Origin: JBKHBT01 sp046542255
Lineage (GTDB): Bacteria; UBP14; UBA6098; JBKHBT01
DNA: 9,105 nt
NCBI GenBank assembly: GCA_046542255.1
Contig: JBKHBT010000114.1
Location: 1 to 9,105 of the forward strand
Direction of reading: 5' to 3'
Position numbers and translations under genes: made by a program. Shown here piece by piece: positions 1 through 6,035 of this stretch; the stretch's first letter is position 1; every line of letters begins with the position of its first letter. Below the pieces are notes generated by a model, which was not told the DNA's origin, did not search any database, and worked only from the letters and a program-made list of their open reading frames with translations.

Positions 1-2
1 AG

Positions 3-977
3 GAAGAAATACGCCGCCGTGAGTATAATTCGAGAATAAATCGTGTGGTTAATTACATATATAATAATCTCCATGACGAAGACCTTAGCCATGAGCATCT
101 TGCAGATATAGCTTTTTTCAGCCGATATCATTTCCATCGAATATTCAAGGCGATGATGGGCGAAACTTTGGGCGCATTTATCAAAAGATTAAGGCTTGAG
201 AAATCCACAGCTTTTCTCAGCCATAATCCCAAAATGACGATAACAGAGATTGCTCTGGAATGCGGATTTTCAAGCTCATCGGCCTATGCCCGGGCTTTCA
301 AAGAACGATTTGGGATGAGTGCTTCAGATTTCAGGAAGGCATATTATCTATCGTATAGCCCAAAACGCAAATTAGATAGCAAAGAATGCAAACTTGTTAG
401 CAAATTTCGTGAACGCTTCAGCAATGCCTGGCAAGCGCCGGCTGCCTCCATGTATTATATTGAGAACGTTGACAAAAACGACTCAAGGAGGTTAGTCATG
501 GAAATGAAGAAAGTAGAAGTTCGCGAAATGCCCGAGATGAATGTGGCCTATGTCCGTCATATCGGCCCGTACAATGAGATCGAAGATGCATGGGGTAGAA
601 TCTGTCAATGGGCAGGGCCAAGAGGCCTTCTGGGAAATCCCGATCAAAAATTTCTGGGGATTTACTATGATAATCCAGAGGTGACCGAGCCGGATAAGCT
701 TCGCTCAGATGCCTGCATCACAGTGCCCGAAGGCACCAGGGTCGATGGCGACATCGGCACTCAGAAGGTACCAGCCGGTAAATATGCATGTGCCCTCTTC
801 GAAATCGCACCAGATGAATTCGGCGCAGCATGGGAAAAATTCATGAATGAATGGCTCCCGGAAAGCGGCTATCAACCAGATGACCGCCTCTGCTATGAAT
901 TATATCATAACAATGCCGCCGAACATCCCGAAGGGCATTTCATTCTCGAGCTTTGCCAGCCGGTGAAACCGCTATAA
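3..977 (+). CDS. AraC-family transcriptional regulator with GyrI-like effector domain (5' partial)
   Basis: Predicted transcription factor: an AraC-type DNA-binding domain followed by a GyrI-like (SbmC/Rob type) small-molecule-binding domain. The frame is open to the left edge with no ATG, and the residues before the GTG at 45 (EYNSRINRV) match the usual start of this family, so I treat the gene as 5' partial, probably missing only a few residues. Numbering from that GTG: the two helix-turn-helix motifs lie at about 15-100 (HLADIAFFSRYHFHRIFKAM, then ITEIALECGFSSSSAYARAF); about 101-151 is a basic linker; about 155-307 is the GyrI-like domain (VAYVRHIGPY, SDACITVP, YELYHN). Such proteins usually sense a hydrophobic or cationic compound and regulate efflux or stress genes; the ligand here is unknown. 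The linker contains a strong internal Shine-Dalgarno before Met152. An intrinsic terminator follows the stop, so the gene is probably transcribed separately from the next one. Confidence 0.93.
   Translation, partial: EEIRRREYNSRINRVVNYIYNNLHDEDLSHEHLADIAFFSRYHFHRIFKAMMGETLGAFIKRLRLEKSTAFLSHNPKMTITEIALECGFSSSSAYARAFKERFGMSASDFRKAYYLSYSPKRKLDSKECKLVSKFRERFSNAWQAPAASMYYIENVDKNDSRRLVMEMKKVEVREMPEMNVAYVRHIGPYNEIEDAWGRICQWAGPRGLLGNPDQKFLGIYYDNPEVTEPDKLRSDACITVPEGTRVDGDIGTQKVPAGKYACALFEIAPDEFGAAWEKFMNEWLPESGYQPDDRLCYELYHNNAAEHPEGHFILELCQPVKPL
485..500 (+). promoter_or_regulatory. Internal Shine-Dalgarno and ATG within the AraC/GyrI gene
   Basis: AAGGAGGT at 485-492 is an eight-base match to the anti-Shine-Dalgarno and sits six bases after its AAGGAGG core from an in-frame ATG at 498. 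It is the best ribosome-binding match in the window. The ATG falls exactly between the DNA-binding domain and the GyrI-like domain, so initiation here would give a stand-alone GyrI-like protein of about 159 residues. That it is used is inference. Confidence 0.5.
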
Positions 978-992
978 ATAAGTTTCGCAGTG

Positions 993-1017
993 AGGGCGCT
1001 TTCGAGGCGCCCTTTTT
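993..1017 (+). terminator. Rho-independent terminator after the AraC-family gene
   Basis: GGGCGC (994-999) pairs perfectly with GCGCCC (1007-1012) around the loop TTTCGAG, and a run of five T follows at 1013-1017. The stem starts 17 bases after the stop codon at 975-977. This is a textbook intrinsic terminator. Confidence 0.9.
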
Positions 1018-1042
1018 GTTTGATCTTATTTTTAATATCTAT

Positions 1043-1071
1043 TTGCATTTGGAGTTATCTTTTATTATAAT
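1043..1071 (+). promoter_or_regulatory. Possible sigma70-type promoter for the DUF433 gene
   Basis: TTGCAT (1043-1048) and a perfect TATAAT (1066-1071) are 17 bases apart. They lie after the terminator and just before the DUF433 gene. The expected transcription start would be near 1078, leaving only about 12 bases before the ATG, with the Shine-Dalgarno at the very 5' end. That is tight, and Bacteroidetes-type sigma factors prefer other motifs, so the call is tentative. Confidence 0.35.
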
Positions 1072-1089
1072 ATTTATTAAGGAGGAGAT

Positions 1090-1353
1090 ATGTCAAATTT
1101 TATAATCTCTGACCCTGATATTATGATGGGTAAACCAGTTATCAAGGGTACAAGAATTACAGTTGAATTGATACTTCAGAAGCTTGCAGCAAAACAATCT
1201 TTCGAGGATATATTAGCTGATTATCCATCTCTTACCCTAGATGAATTATATGCTGCATGCGATTTCGCATCTCGCATTATGAAGGCTGATGCGATATATC
1301 CACATGAGGCTTCTAAAATGCTTATTGTGGCTCAAGGTATAATTTATTTATAG
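1090..1353 (+). CDS. DUF433 domain protein (VapB-like antitoxin family), apparently orphan
   Basis: 87 residues. The first ~65 match the DUF433 family: ISDPDIMMGKPVIKGTRITV (about 6-25), then LAAKQSFEDILADYPSLT and AACDFASRI. DUF433 proteins carry a small helix-turn-helix-like domain and are usually the antitoxin half of a pair with a PIN-like DUF5615 toxin encoded directly downstream. No such toxin is visible here: the 56 bases to the next gene have no room for one, and the next gene is a tRNA-modification enzyme. The start is well supported by AAGGAGG at 1079-1085 ahead of ATG 1090. The C-terminus (YPHEASKMLIVAQGIIYL) does not look like the usual family end, so the gene may have lost its original tail with the toxin, or may be a solitary regulator. 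Family call is firm; function as antitoxin is inferred. Confidence 0.85.
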   Translation: MSNFIISDPDIMMGKPVIKGTRITVELILQKLAAKQSFEDILADYPSLTLDELYAACDFASRIMKADAIYPHEASKMLIVAQGIIYL

Positions 1354-1409
1354 AATACTCCTATTCGCTATAATATGATAAAATCAAAAATTTCCGAAAT
1401 TGACAAACC

Positions 1410-1847
1410 ATGCAAGACAAAACCTATCAACTATTCACAATCGGGACAATTGAAAAGACCGGCAAAGATGCCAGACTTCGAATCCATGCGAACTACCGGG
1501 ATGGCCTCGATGGGCTGGAAGATTTCAGCCATATCAAAGTGTTCTGGTGGTTCGACCGAAATGATGTCCAAAAGACTAAGGATGGCCGTCCATTTCGTGG
1601 AAGGCTAAAGGCTCATCCTCCGATGGCGCATGGCAAAGAAGTCGGCATTTTTGCATCGAGGTCGCCACATAGGCCAAATCTTATCGGAATCACAACATGC
1701 AAAATAGAGAATATCGACATAGAAGAAGGTATTATCGATATCGATTTTACACAGGCATTCGAAAAGTCGCCGATCATAGATATCAAGCCTTATATTCCCA
1801 AAATCGACAAGGTAGAGGATGCTACAATTCCAGATTGGCTCAAATAG
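1410..1847 (+). CDS. tsaA: tRNA (N6-threonylcarbamoyladenosine(37)-N6)-methyltransferase TrmO-type, short TsaA family
   Basis: 145 residues covering the TsaA/TrmO (UPF0066) beta-barrel domain. In characterised TrmO the SAM-dependent enzyme N6-methylates t6A at position 37 of certain tRNAs in the cytoplasm. Diagnostic motifs: GLEDFSHIKVFWWFD (35-49), VGIFASRSPHRPNLIGIT (78-95) and SPIIDIKPYIP (120-130). Enterobacterial TrmO is about 235 residues with a C-terminal extension; this is the short form typical of archaea and many bacteria, whose substrate is less certain. The ATG at 1410 is the first possible start, because an in-frame TGA lies nine bases upstream; no convincing Shine-Dalgarno precedes it. 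A TATAAT at 1369-1374 without a clear -35 could serve as its promoter; otherwise it is cotranscribed with the DUF433 gene. The common DGTP before DIKPY is replaced here by EKSP. Confidence 0.9.
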   Translation: MQDKTYQLFTIGTIEKTGKDARLRIHANYRDGLDGLEDFSHIKVFWWFDRNDVQKTKDGRPFRGRLKAHPPMAHGKEVGIFASRSPHRPNLIGITTCKIENIDIEEGIIDIDFTQAFEKSPIIDIKPYIPKIDKVEDATIPDWLK

Positions 1848-1908
1848 ATTAGCCCGATGGTGTTTATAAACATCTTGACAAATATGAACCTCATCTTAAA
1901 TTTAATTT

Positions 1909-1970
1909 GCAATTGCTCATATTTGGCATAAAGTCTTTGCTTCTTAGGATTTAGCCAATGAGCAGCAATT
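1909..1970 (+). repeat. Imperfect inverted repeat in the leader of the SH3-like gene
   Basis: The 145-base gap between the TrmO-type and SH3-like genes holds a long imperfect hairpin. TTGGC (1923-1927) pairs with GCCAA (1954-1958), and TGCTCA (1914-1919) pairs with TGAGCA (1959-1964), with a three-base bulge between the two helices on the left arm. The loop is about 26 bases. No T-run follows, so it does not look like an intrinsic terminator. It lies 23 bases or more ahead of the ATG at 1993 and could be a transcript-end structure or a leader element. A second small hairpin (about 1859-1874, TATA loop) lies just after the TrmO stop. Function unknown. Confidence 0.35.
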
Positions 1971-1992
1971 TGAAAAATATTGAGGTATTGAT

Positions 1993-3270
1993 ATGAGAAA
2001 TAATAAGATGAGTCTCATTCTGATTCTATCGATTACTGCATCGATAGTATTTCCAAGATGTGGCATTACATTTGTCGATGGAATAAATTTCTATAATGGC
2101 CCTGGCGAAGCTTTTCAAATAAGGGATAACTTCACCAAATTCAAGTTTTTTGAAATACTTGATGTCGAAAGCGATTGGGTATATGCTCGTGCAAATGGTA
2201 ATCTCGGATATTTTCATATCGACCAGGTTCGTGAGGTTAAATCAGAGAGAAAGATGATAGGGCAGTATTCTAATGTTGTACTTCTTATGGCGCCGACATG
2301 GGAAAGCGATACGATAACGGTCGTAAATGAACCCATCGAAGTCGATTATGTCTGGACAGAGAATGATTTTGCATTCATACAGATCAATGGTTCCGGTGTT
2401 TGGGTGTATGAAACGGCTATCGAGGACCTTCCGGAAAACCCGATTCCTAAGCCAGGAAATGATATTCAATTCGAGAATAATTGGCGCGATGAAAGCGTTA
2501 CCGAACCAGATATGCCCATTCTAAATTCTGATAATGATATGGTTTCTCAAAAAGGCAAATATAATAAGCCGACTTATATCAACAGGGGCCAAAGTGGACA
2601 GTATCAAAATTCTAATAGTATCTACGGAAATTCAAGTTTACGAATTCCTCGAAGAGACGATAGGTGGAAAAAAAGACAATTATGGTTAGGTTTTGGGTTT
2701 TCAGGCATCGATTTGGACAAAGTCGATATTCCCATATACCGGGCAAGTGGTTTATTGTATCGAAATATGTCTGAAGAATACAGTATCGATAAAGACAAGG
2801 TAAACTATCTCATACCATTATCTATAAGAGGATATTATCTAATTGAAGAACTGAATGTATTTTTTGATTTTGGAGGATGTTTTTCATTTCATCCAACAGA
2901 AGAAATCTATATTTATTCTTTGGAAGGCGGCTCCGGCCTCGCTCTTGAACTGAATGACGATATTATTCTCGATACCAGAGTCTGCCTTGGGTATTCTTAT
3001 TTTCAGAGAGTTTTCAAGGAAAAAGCCGATACAAAATATATGCTTGAAAAGGAGTTTCCTCATTTGGCGATTGAATTGGGACTTTCCACAAAAATAATCT
3101 TGCCTTTGCGCGCAGCAATTGGCCTTCGTTATACTGAGGATTTTAATGATAATGAGGTCGAATTCGATGGAAAAAATGATGAGCAATTTCATTTTTATGA
3201 TGATGATTATGATATTTCTATGAATTTTCGAGGGCCGTATATCAAATTAGAAATGGGTATTCTGCCTTGA
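1993..3270 (+). CDS. Exported SH3-like domain protein with probable outer-membrane beta-barrel C-terminus
   Basis: 425 residues, not a family I can name as a whole. An N-terminal hydrophobic stretch (about 7-20) looks like a signal peptide. Residues 28-79 form a bacterial SH3-like domain (INFYNGPGEAF, SDWVYARANGNLGYFHIDQV). Residues about 90-143 look like a second, diverged SH3-like unit (VVLLMAPTWESDTI, GSGVWVYE). A polar, Asn/Ser/Gln/Pro-rich linker runs to about 225. The rest (about 228-425) alternates short amphipathic strands with turns, starting RQLWLGFGFSGIDL and ending GPYIKLEMGILP, as in small outer-membrane beta-barrels. A reasonable model is an outer-membrane protein whose periplasmic SH3-like part contacts peptidoglycan or another partner; that is inference. 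Start: GAGG at 1982-1985, seven bases before ATG 1993. Cys23 follows the hydrophobic stretch, but FPRC is a poor lipobox. The stop codon is one base from the stop of the convergent hydrolase gene. Confidence 0.8.
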   Translation: MRNNKMSLILILSITASIVFPRCGITFVDGINFYNGPGEAFQIRDNFTKFKFFEILDVESDWVYARANGNLGYFHIDQVREVKSERKMIGQYSNVVLLMAPTWESDTITVVNEPIEVDYVWTENDFAFIQINGSGVWVYETAIEDLPENPIPKPGNDIQFENNWRDESVTEPDMPILNSDNDMVSQKGKYNKPTYINRGQSGQYQNSNSIYGNSSLRIPRRDDRWKKRQLWLGFGFSGIDLDKVDIPIYRASGLLYRNMSEEYSIDKDKVNYLIPLSIRGYYLIEELNVFFDFGGCFSFHPTEEIYIYSLEGGSGLALELNDDIILDTRVCLGYSYFQRVFKEKADTKYMLEKEFPHLAIELGLSTKIILPLRAAIGLRYTEDFNDNEVEFDGKNDEQFHFYDDDYDISMNFRGPYIKLEMGILP

Positions 3271-3271
3271 A

Positions 3272-4900
3272 TTATTTGGCATAGATGATTTTCTCGAAGC
3301 TATTTACTCCGCCCTTTTGTTTTATGAAATATATTCCGGATGATAAATTAGCTGATGGCCTCCAGCGCAAAAGCCGATAGCCATTATCACGATTGTTCTC
3401 TTCTCGATAAACCGATTTACCCTCGATATCGAAAATCTCGATAGTAGTATTAGGATTTAACTTGATATAACAAGCACTATTGAATGGATTAGGATAAGCT
3501 ATGATATCGGTATTATTCGGTTTTGGAGTTTTGTTCTCATGGATGGCAAGGCCGAAGAATTCATATGGAAATGGCCTTAGATTGAATTTCATATCCTCTG
3601 GCACATAAGCCAGCGATGAAAGCCAGAAAAATGGAAGGCTTTTGGCTTCGACATAATAAATAAGATTATCCAGCTCAAACTCTGGCGACCGTGGTATTTT
3701 GATATAATGATATTGCTCATCGAATCCGAGGTATCGGCTCATTTCCATGCTCTGGAAAGTCCATGCCGAATCTATGCTATACCAGAGCTTAAGATCATTA
3801 TTTGAGAAGAACTCAGCACCAACTTCGGCACGAATTTCAAGAGTATCGTCATGCAAAATATGATATGCTGTCGGAATCTGTGGAATTGATATACCATCTC
3901 GAAGCCTGAAAAGGACAGTATTGGTTATGCCAAGTATTTTGGAATAGAAAGTGCTAGTATTATCGAATGAATCATAGTCATACATAAGGCCATAAGGCGT
4001 ATAATAGCAATGATGGTCGAAATTTGCAACTATCTCAAATCGTGAGTTTTCTGGATTTAATGATGCAAAAGTACTGGTAGCGCAGTCGATTGGTTCGAAT
4101 TCATCCTGAGCGCCAACAATCATCATAGTAAAACCACTGAAATAGTCGGCATAATTGATAGGCGAGATATATCTTTGTAGATAAACTACATTGGAATCAT
4201 CAGAAGAGATCCCGGTCTCTTCCAGCACATTTATCATCCAGCCGGAATCCTCTGCGCAACATTCGAAATCGGTCTGTGGAATAATCGGCACACATAGCTC
4301 GATTCTGGAATCCACTCCCGCAGCTATAAATGCAGCATCCGCACCGCCAGAGAAACCGATAGCGCCTGTCCAGTCATTATCTATCATCGGAAGCGCCTCA
4401 ATATAGTTCAACCCTCGCATTGTCGCATATGCAAATTGATAGAAATGGTTATTTCTCGGATCAGGATAAGACCATACCAGATTCGGAAGATGATATGCAC
4501 TGCCGCCATCGGATTCGCCATGTCCCGGAGCAGATATCGCAAGTGCGAAAGATTGAATTCCAGCAGCAAAAGTCATTGCCATCTCCAGCTCGCCATCCAT
4601 AATAATACCATGATTGACCACAAAGCCCGGGATATCTGTTGAACCAGAAGGATATGCGAAAAATGCCTGAATACGAAGCTCGCCGCTATCTGCACCGAAA
4701 CTGCTATAGCGTATTTCGCCCACAGAAAGATTCACCATATCACTTCCAAGCATGTCCAAATAAGTTGTATCCGATGTCCATAGAGTCTCTACTTCCATCC
4801 AGCCATAGTCGGCAATAGAATCATAATTCCATATATCCATTAAATCCTGAGCAAAGAATATTGCCGGGAGTAATAAAATCAAAAATATTGCTTTATTCAT
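3272..4900 (-). CDS. Secreted alpha/beta-hydrolase (esterase-like) with type A C-terminal sorting domain
   Basis: 542 residues from the preferred start. A signal peptide (1-17, MNKAIFLILLLPAIFFA) is followed by an alpha/beta-hydrolase domain of roughly 60-335. The nucleophile elbow GFSGG puts Ser at 184, Asp266 lies in GAQDEFEP, and His296/297 in NFDHHCYY completes a plausible triad; NHG (96-98) probably forms the oxyanion region and APGHGES (124-130) is a typical fold motif. The family resembles acetyl-xylan-esterase and dienelactone-hydrolase-like enzymes; the substrate cannot be told. Residues about 340-455 look like a beta-sandwich (LKLWYSIDSAW). Residues 469-542 are a type A sorting domain (AYPNPFNSACYIKL, IFDIEGKSVY, LSSGIYFI, KIIYAK), implying export through a type IX-like system and a surface or extracellular location. 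An upstream in-frame ATG would add eight residues, but the Shine-Dalgarno favours 4900. Transcribed away from the lipoprotein gene at 5078. Confidence 0.9.
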   Translation of the reverse strand: MNKAIFLILLLPAIFFAQDLMDIWNYDSIADYGWMEVETLWTSDTTYLDMLGSDMVNLSVGEIRYSSFGADSGELRIQAFFAYPSGSTDIPGFVVNHGIIMDGELEMAMTFAAGIQSFALAISAPGHGESDGGSAYHLPNLVWSYPDPRNNHFYQFAYATMRGLNYIEALPMIDNDWTGAIGFSGGADAAFIAAGVDSRIELCVPIIPQTDFECCAEDSGWMINVLEETGISSDDSNVVYLQRYISPINYADYFSGFTMMIVGAQDEFEPIDCATSTFASLNPENSRFEIVANFDHHCYYTPYGLMYDYDSFDNTSTFYSKILGITNTVLFRLRDGISIPQIPTAYHILHDDTLEIRAEVGAEFFSNNDLKLWYSIDSAWTFQSMEMSRYLGFDEQYHYIKIPRSPEFELDNLIYYVEAKSLPFFWLSSLAYVPEDMKFNLRPFPYEFFGLAIHENKTPKPNNTDIIAYPNPFNSACYIKLNPNTTIEIFDIEGKSVYREENNRDNGYRLLRWRPSANLSSGIYFIKQKGGVNSFEKIIYAK

Positions 4901-4912
4901 ATATCCTTCCTT
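4898..4912 (-). promoter_or_regulatory. Shine-Dalgarno that decides the hydrolase start
   Basis: Read on the minus strand, AAGGAAGG (4912-4905) lies four bases ahead of the ATG at 4900-4898. This favours that start over the in-frame ATG at 4924, which would place charged residues and the Shine-Dalgarno itself inside the coding region, ahead of a normal signal peptide. Confidence 0.7.
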
Positions 4913-4922
4913 AAAGCTTTTC

Positions 4923-4952
4923 AATATATAAAGTTATACATAAAAACGGCAA
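4923..4952 (-). promoter_or_regulatory. Weak candidate promoter for the hydrolase gene
   Basis: On the minus strand TTGCCG (4952-4947) and TATATT (4928-4923) are 18 bases apart. This would start transcription near 4916, just before the Shine-Dalgarno. Both boxes are imperfect and the region is AT-rich, so chance matches are likely. Confidence 0.22.
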
Positions 4953-4995
4953 AAGTCGAGTTTTAATTAAAAATTTTGCATTAATTCTATGAACT

Positions 4996-5028
4996 ATTGT
5001 AAACTATTTTATTTTATGTATTTACAAT
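4996..5028. repeat. Perfect 8-base inverted repeat in the divergent promoter region
   Basis: ATTGTAAA (4996-5003) and its exact reverse complement TTTACAAT (5021-5028) are separated by 17 bases, in the 177-base gap between the divergent hydrolase and lipoprotein genes. The right arm contains the proposed -35 TTTACA of the lipoprotein promoter, so a protein bound to both arms would compete with RNA polymerase. Operator function is inferred; AT-rich DNA gives such repeats by chance. Confidence 0.35.
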
Positions 5029-5049
5029 TAATAAAGCAGATACTATATT
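5021..5049 (+). promoter_or_regulatory. Candidate promoter for the lipoprotein gene
   Basis: TTTACA (5021-5026) and TATATT (5044-5049) are 17 bases apart, predicting a start near 5056 and a leader of about 22 bases before ATG 5078. Spacing is ideal and each box has one mismatch to the sigma70 consensus. The -35 overlaps the inverted repeat above. Confidence 0.4.
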
Positions 5050-5077
5050 TTATTAGAAAATAAGAAGAAAGGTAAAT

Positions 5078-5671
5078 ATGTATTATTCAAAATTTAATAT
5101 TATCATTTTGATTGCTGCTTATATTGTCTTGTCCATTTCAAGTTGCGCAAAGGTTAGCGAAAATAGCTATAGCAATGAGGATTTGGGCGTAAAATTTACA
5201 TTTCCTATTGGCTGGAGCGAGCTATCCGAGCAGGAATGGCAAGACCTTCATCTGGGAGAAGACAAAACGCTGATCACTATCATGGATGAAGATAGGGACG
5301 CTTCATTCGCTCTTATCAAAGTACCTGTTGGTGCCATGGCGGAACAACTTAAAAATTTAGAGATGGATATGATACTGAATCAGTTAAATGGCATGGTTGA
5401 AAAAATCCATCAAACAGGGCCGCAACGTTTTGATAATTATGAACTAAAAAGAAAAGGTAAAGCTACCTTCAATGAATACCCGATGGCCGAGATAGTCTAT
5501 CAAGGCCAGAATCCAGGCAAAGATATCAAATGGTTTAGGATTTTGCTTGGCGTGAATCCCAATAATAAAACCACAATGATTATGCTGATTTTTTCGGCAC
5601 CAATCAATGAATACGAAGAATACATCGATGAATTTGAAATTATCGAAAAGAGCTGGGAATGGAAAGAATAA
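5078..5671 (+). CDS. Predicted lipoprotein, PsbP/DUF1795-like
   Basis: 197 residues. A lipoprotein signal peptide ends in the lipobox ISSC, making Cys23 the lipidated residue, so the protein should be anchored in the envelope, with the rest in the periplasm or on the surface. The mature part begins with a short Ser/Asn-rich spacer, then NEDLGVKFTFPIGWSEL (about 34-50), a pattern seen at the start of PsbP/Mog1-like (DUF1795-type) domains. Later segments (YPMAEIVYQGQ, IKWFRILLGVN, TMIMLIFSAP, YEEYIDEFEIIEKSWEW) fit the same fold: alternating strands with a final helix. Family assignment is tentative and function unknown. Start: AAAGG at 5068-5072, five bases before ATG 5078. It diverges from the hydrolase gene, with which it may share control, and is followed by a long gap without a clear terminator. 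Confidence 0.8.
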   Translation: MYYSKFNIIILIAAYIVLSISSCAKVSENSYSNEDLGVKFTFPIGWSELSEQEWQDLHLGEDKTLITIMDEDRDASFALIKVPVGAMAEQLKNLEMDMILNQLNGMVEKIHQTGPQRFDNYELKRKGKATFNEYPMAEIVYQGQNPGKDIKWFRILLGVNPNNKTTMIMLIFSAPINEYEEYIDEFEIIEKSWEWKE

Positions 5672-6035
5672 TCAAAATATAAGTCCTATTTTGGATATTG
5701 CTTCTGTTGCAAGATATTAATTAAAAATTTCAAGAAAGAACTAAAGAAAATATAGCTAGTTATTGTGTATCCGTCAAGTACTCACGTAGCTATTAAATAG
5801 TTGTTGAAATCTGATATATTAAATCGTTAATCAAATCGAAATTATTTCATCTTTTCTTACTTGCTTCATTGGCAGTCGATTACTAATAATTTTATTATCC
5901 TGGCCAGTCTATTTCTGAAATTTATTTCATATTCTCGATTATTGTTCTTCCTCATATTTTTATTTCCTAAAGAAAATTTCTCATCTTTCGATATAATCTT
6001 AAAGATTGTAAAGAAAGAATTTCAGGAGGACAGGT
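5672..6035. other. AT-rich intergenic region of 364 bases
   Basis: No convincing gene is visible. The stretch is very AT-rich. A seven-base inverted repeat, ATAGCTA (5752-5758) and TAGCTAT (5787-5793), could form a stem with a 28-base loop but has no T-run. TATAAT at 5992-5997 is well placed for a -10 (start near 6004), without a good -35 at 17-18 bases. AGGAGG at 6024-6029 is a strong Shine-Dalgarno six bases before ATG 6036. The region most likely holds the promoter of the surface-fibre operon. Confidence 0.5.

Noticed and set aside
1375..1608. 77-codon plus-strand frame overlapping the start of the TrmO-type gene
   Set aside because: The overlapping frame encodes clear TsaA/TrmO motifs; this one has no family features.
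2026..3192. Minus-strand frames at 2026-2217, 2242-2469 and 2884-3192 and a plus-strand frame at 2327-2524
   Set aside because: All are contained in the SH3-like/barrel gene and have no domain or ribosome-binding support.
4191..4642. Short plus-strand frames at 4191-4406, 4420-4602 and 4436-4642
   Set aside because: They are antisense to the hydrolase catalytic domain, which carries an intact GFSGG motif.
4901..4924. Upstream ATG at 4924 as the hydrolase start
   Set aside because: The Shine-Dalgarno at 4905-4912 points to the ATG at 4900, which gives a normal signal peptide; the longer form adds eight charged residues in front of it.
5752..5793. Inverted repeat in the gap, considered as an insertion-sequence end or terminator
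   Set aside because: Only seven bases per arm, no T-run, no transposase remnant and no flanking target duplication seen.
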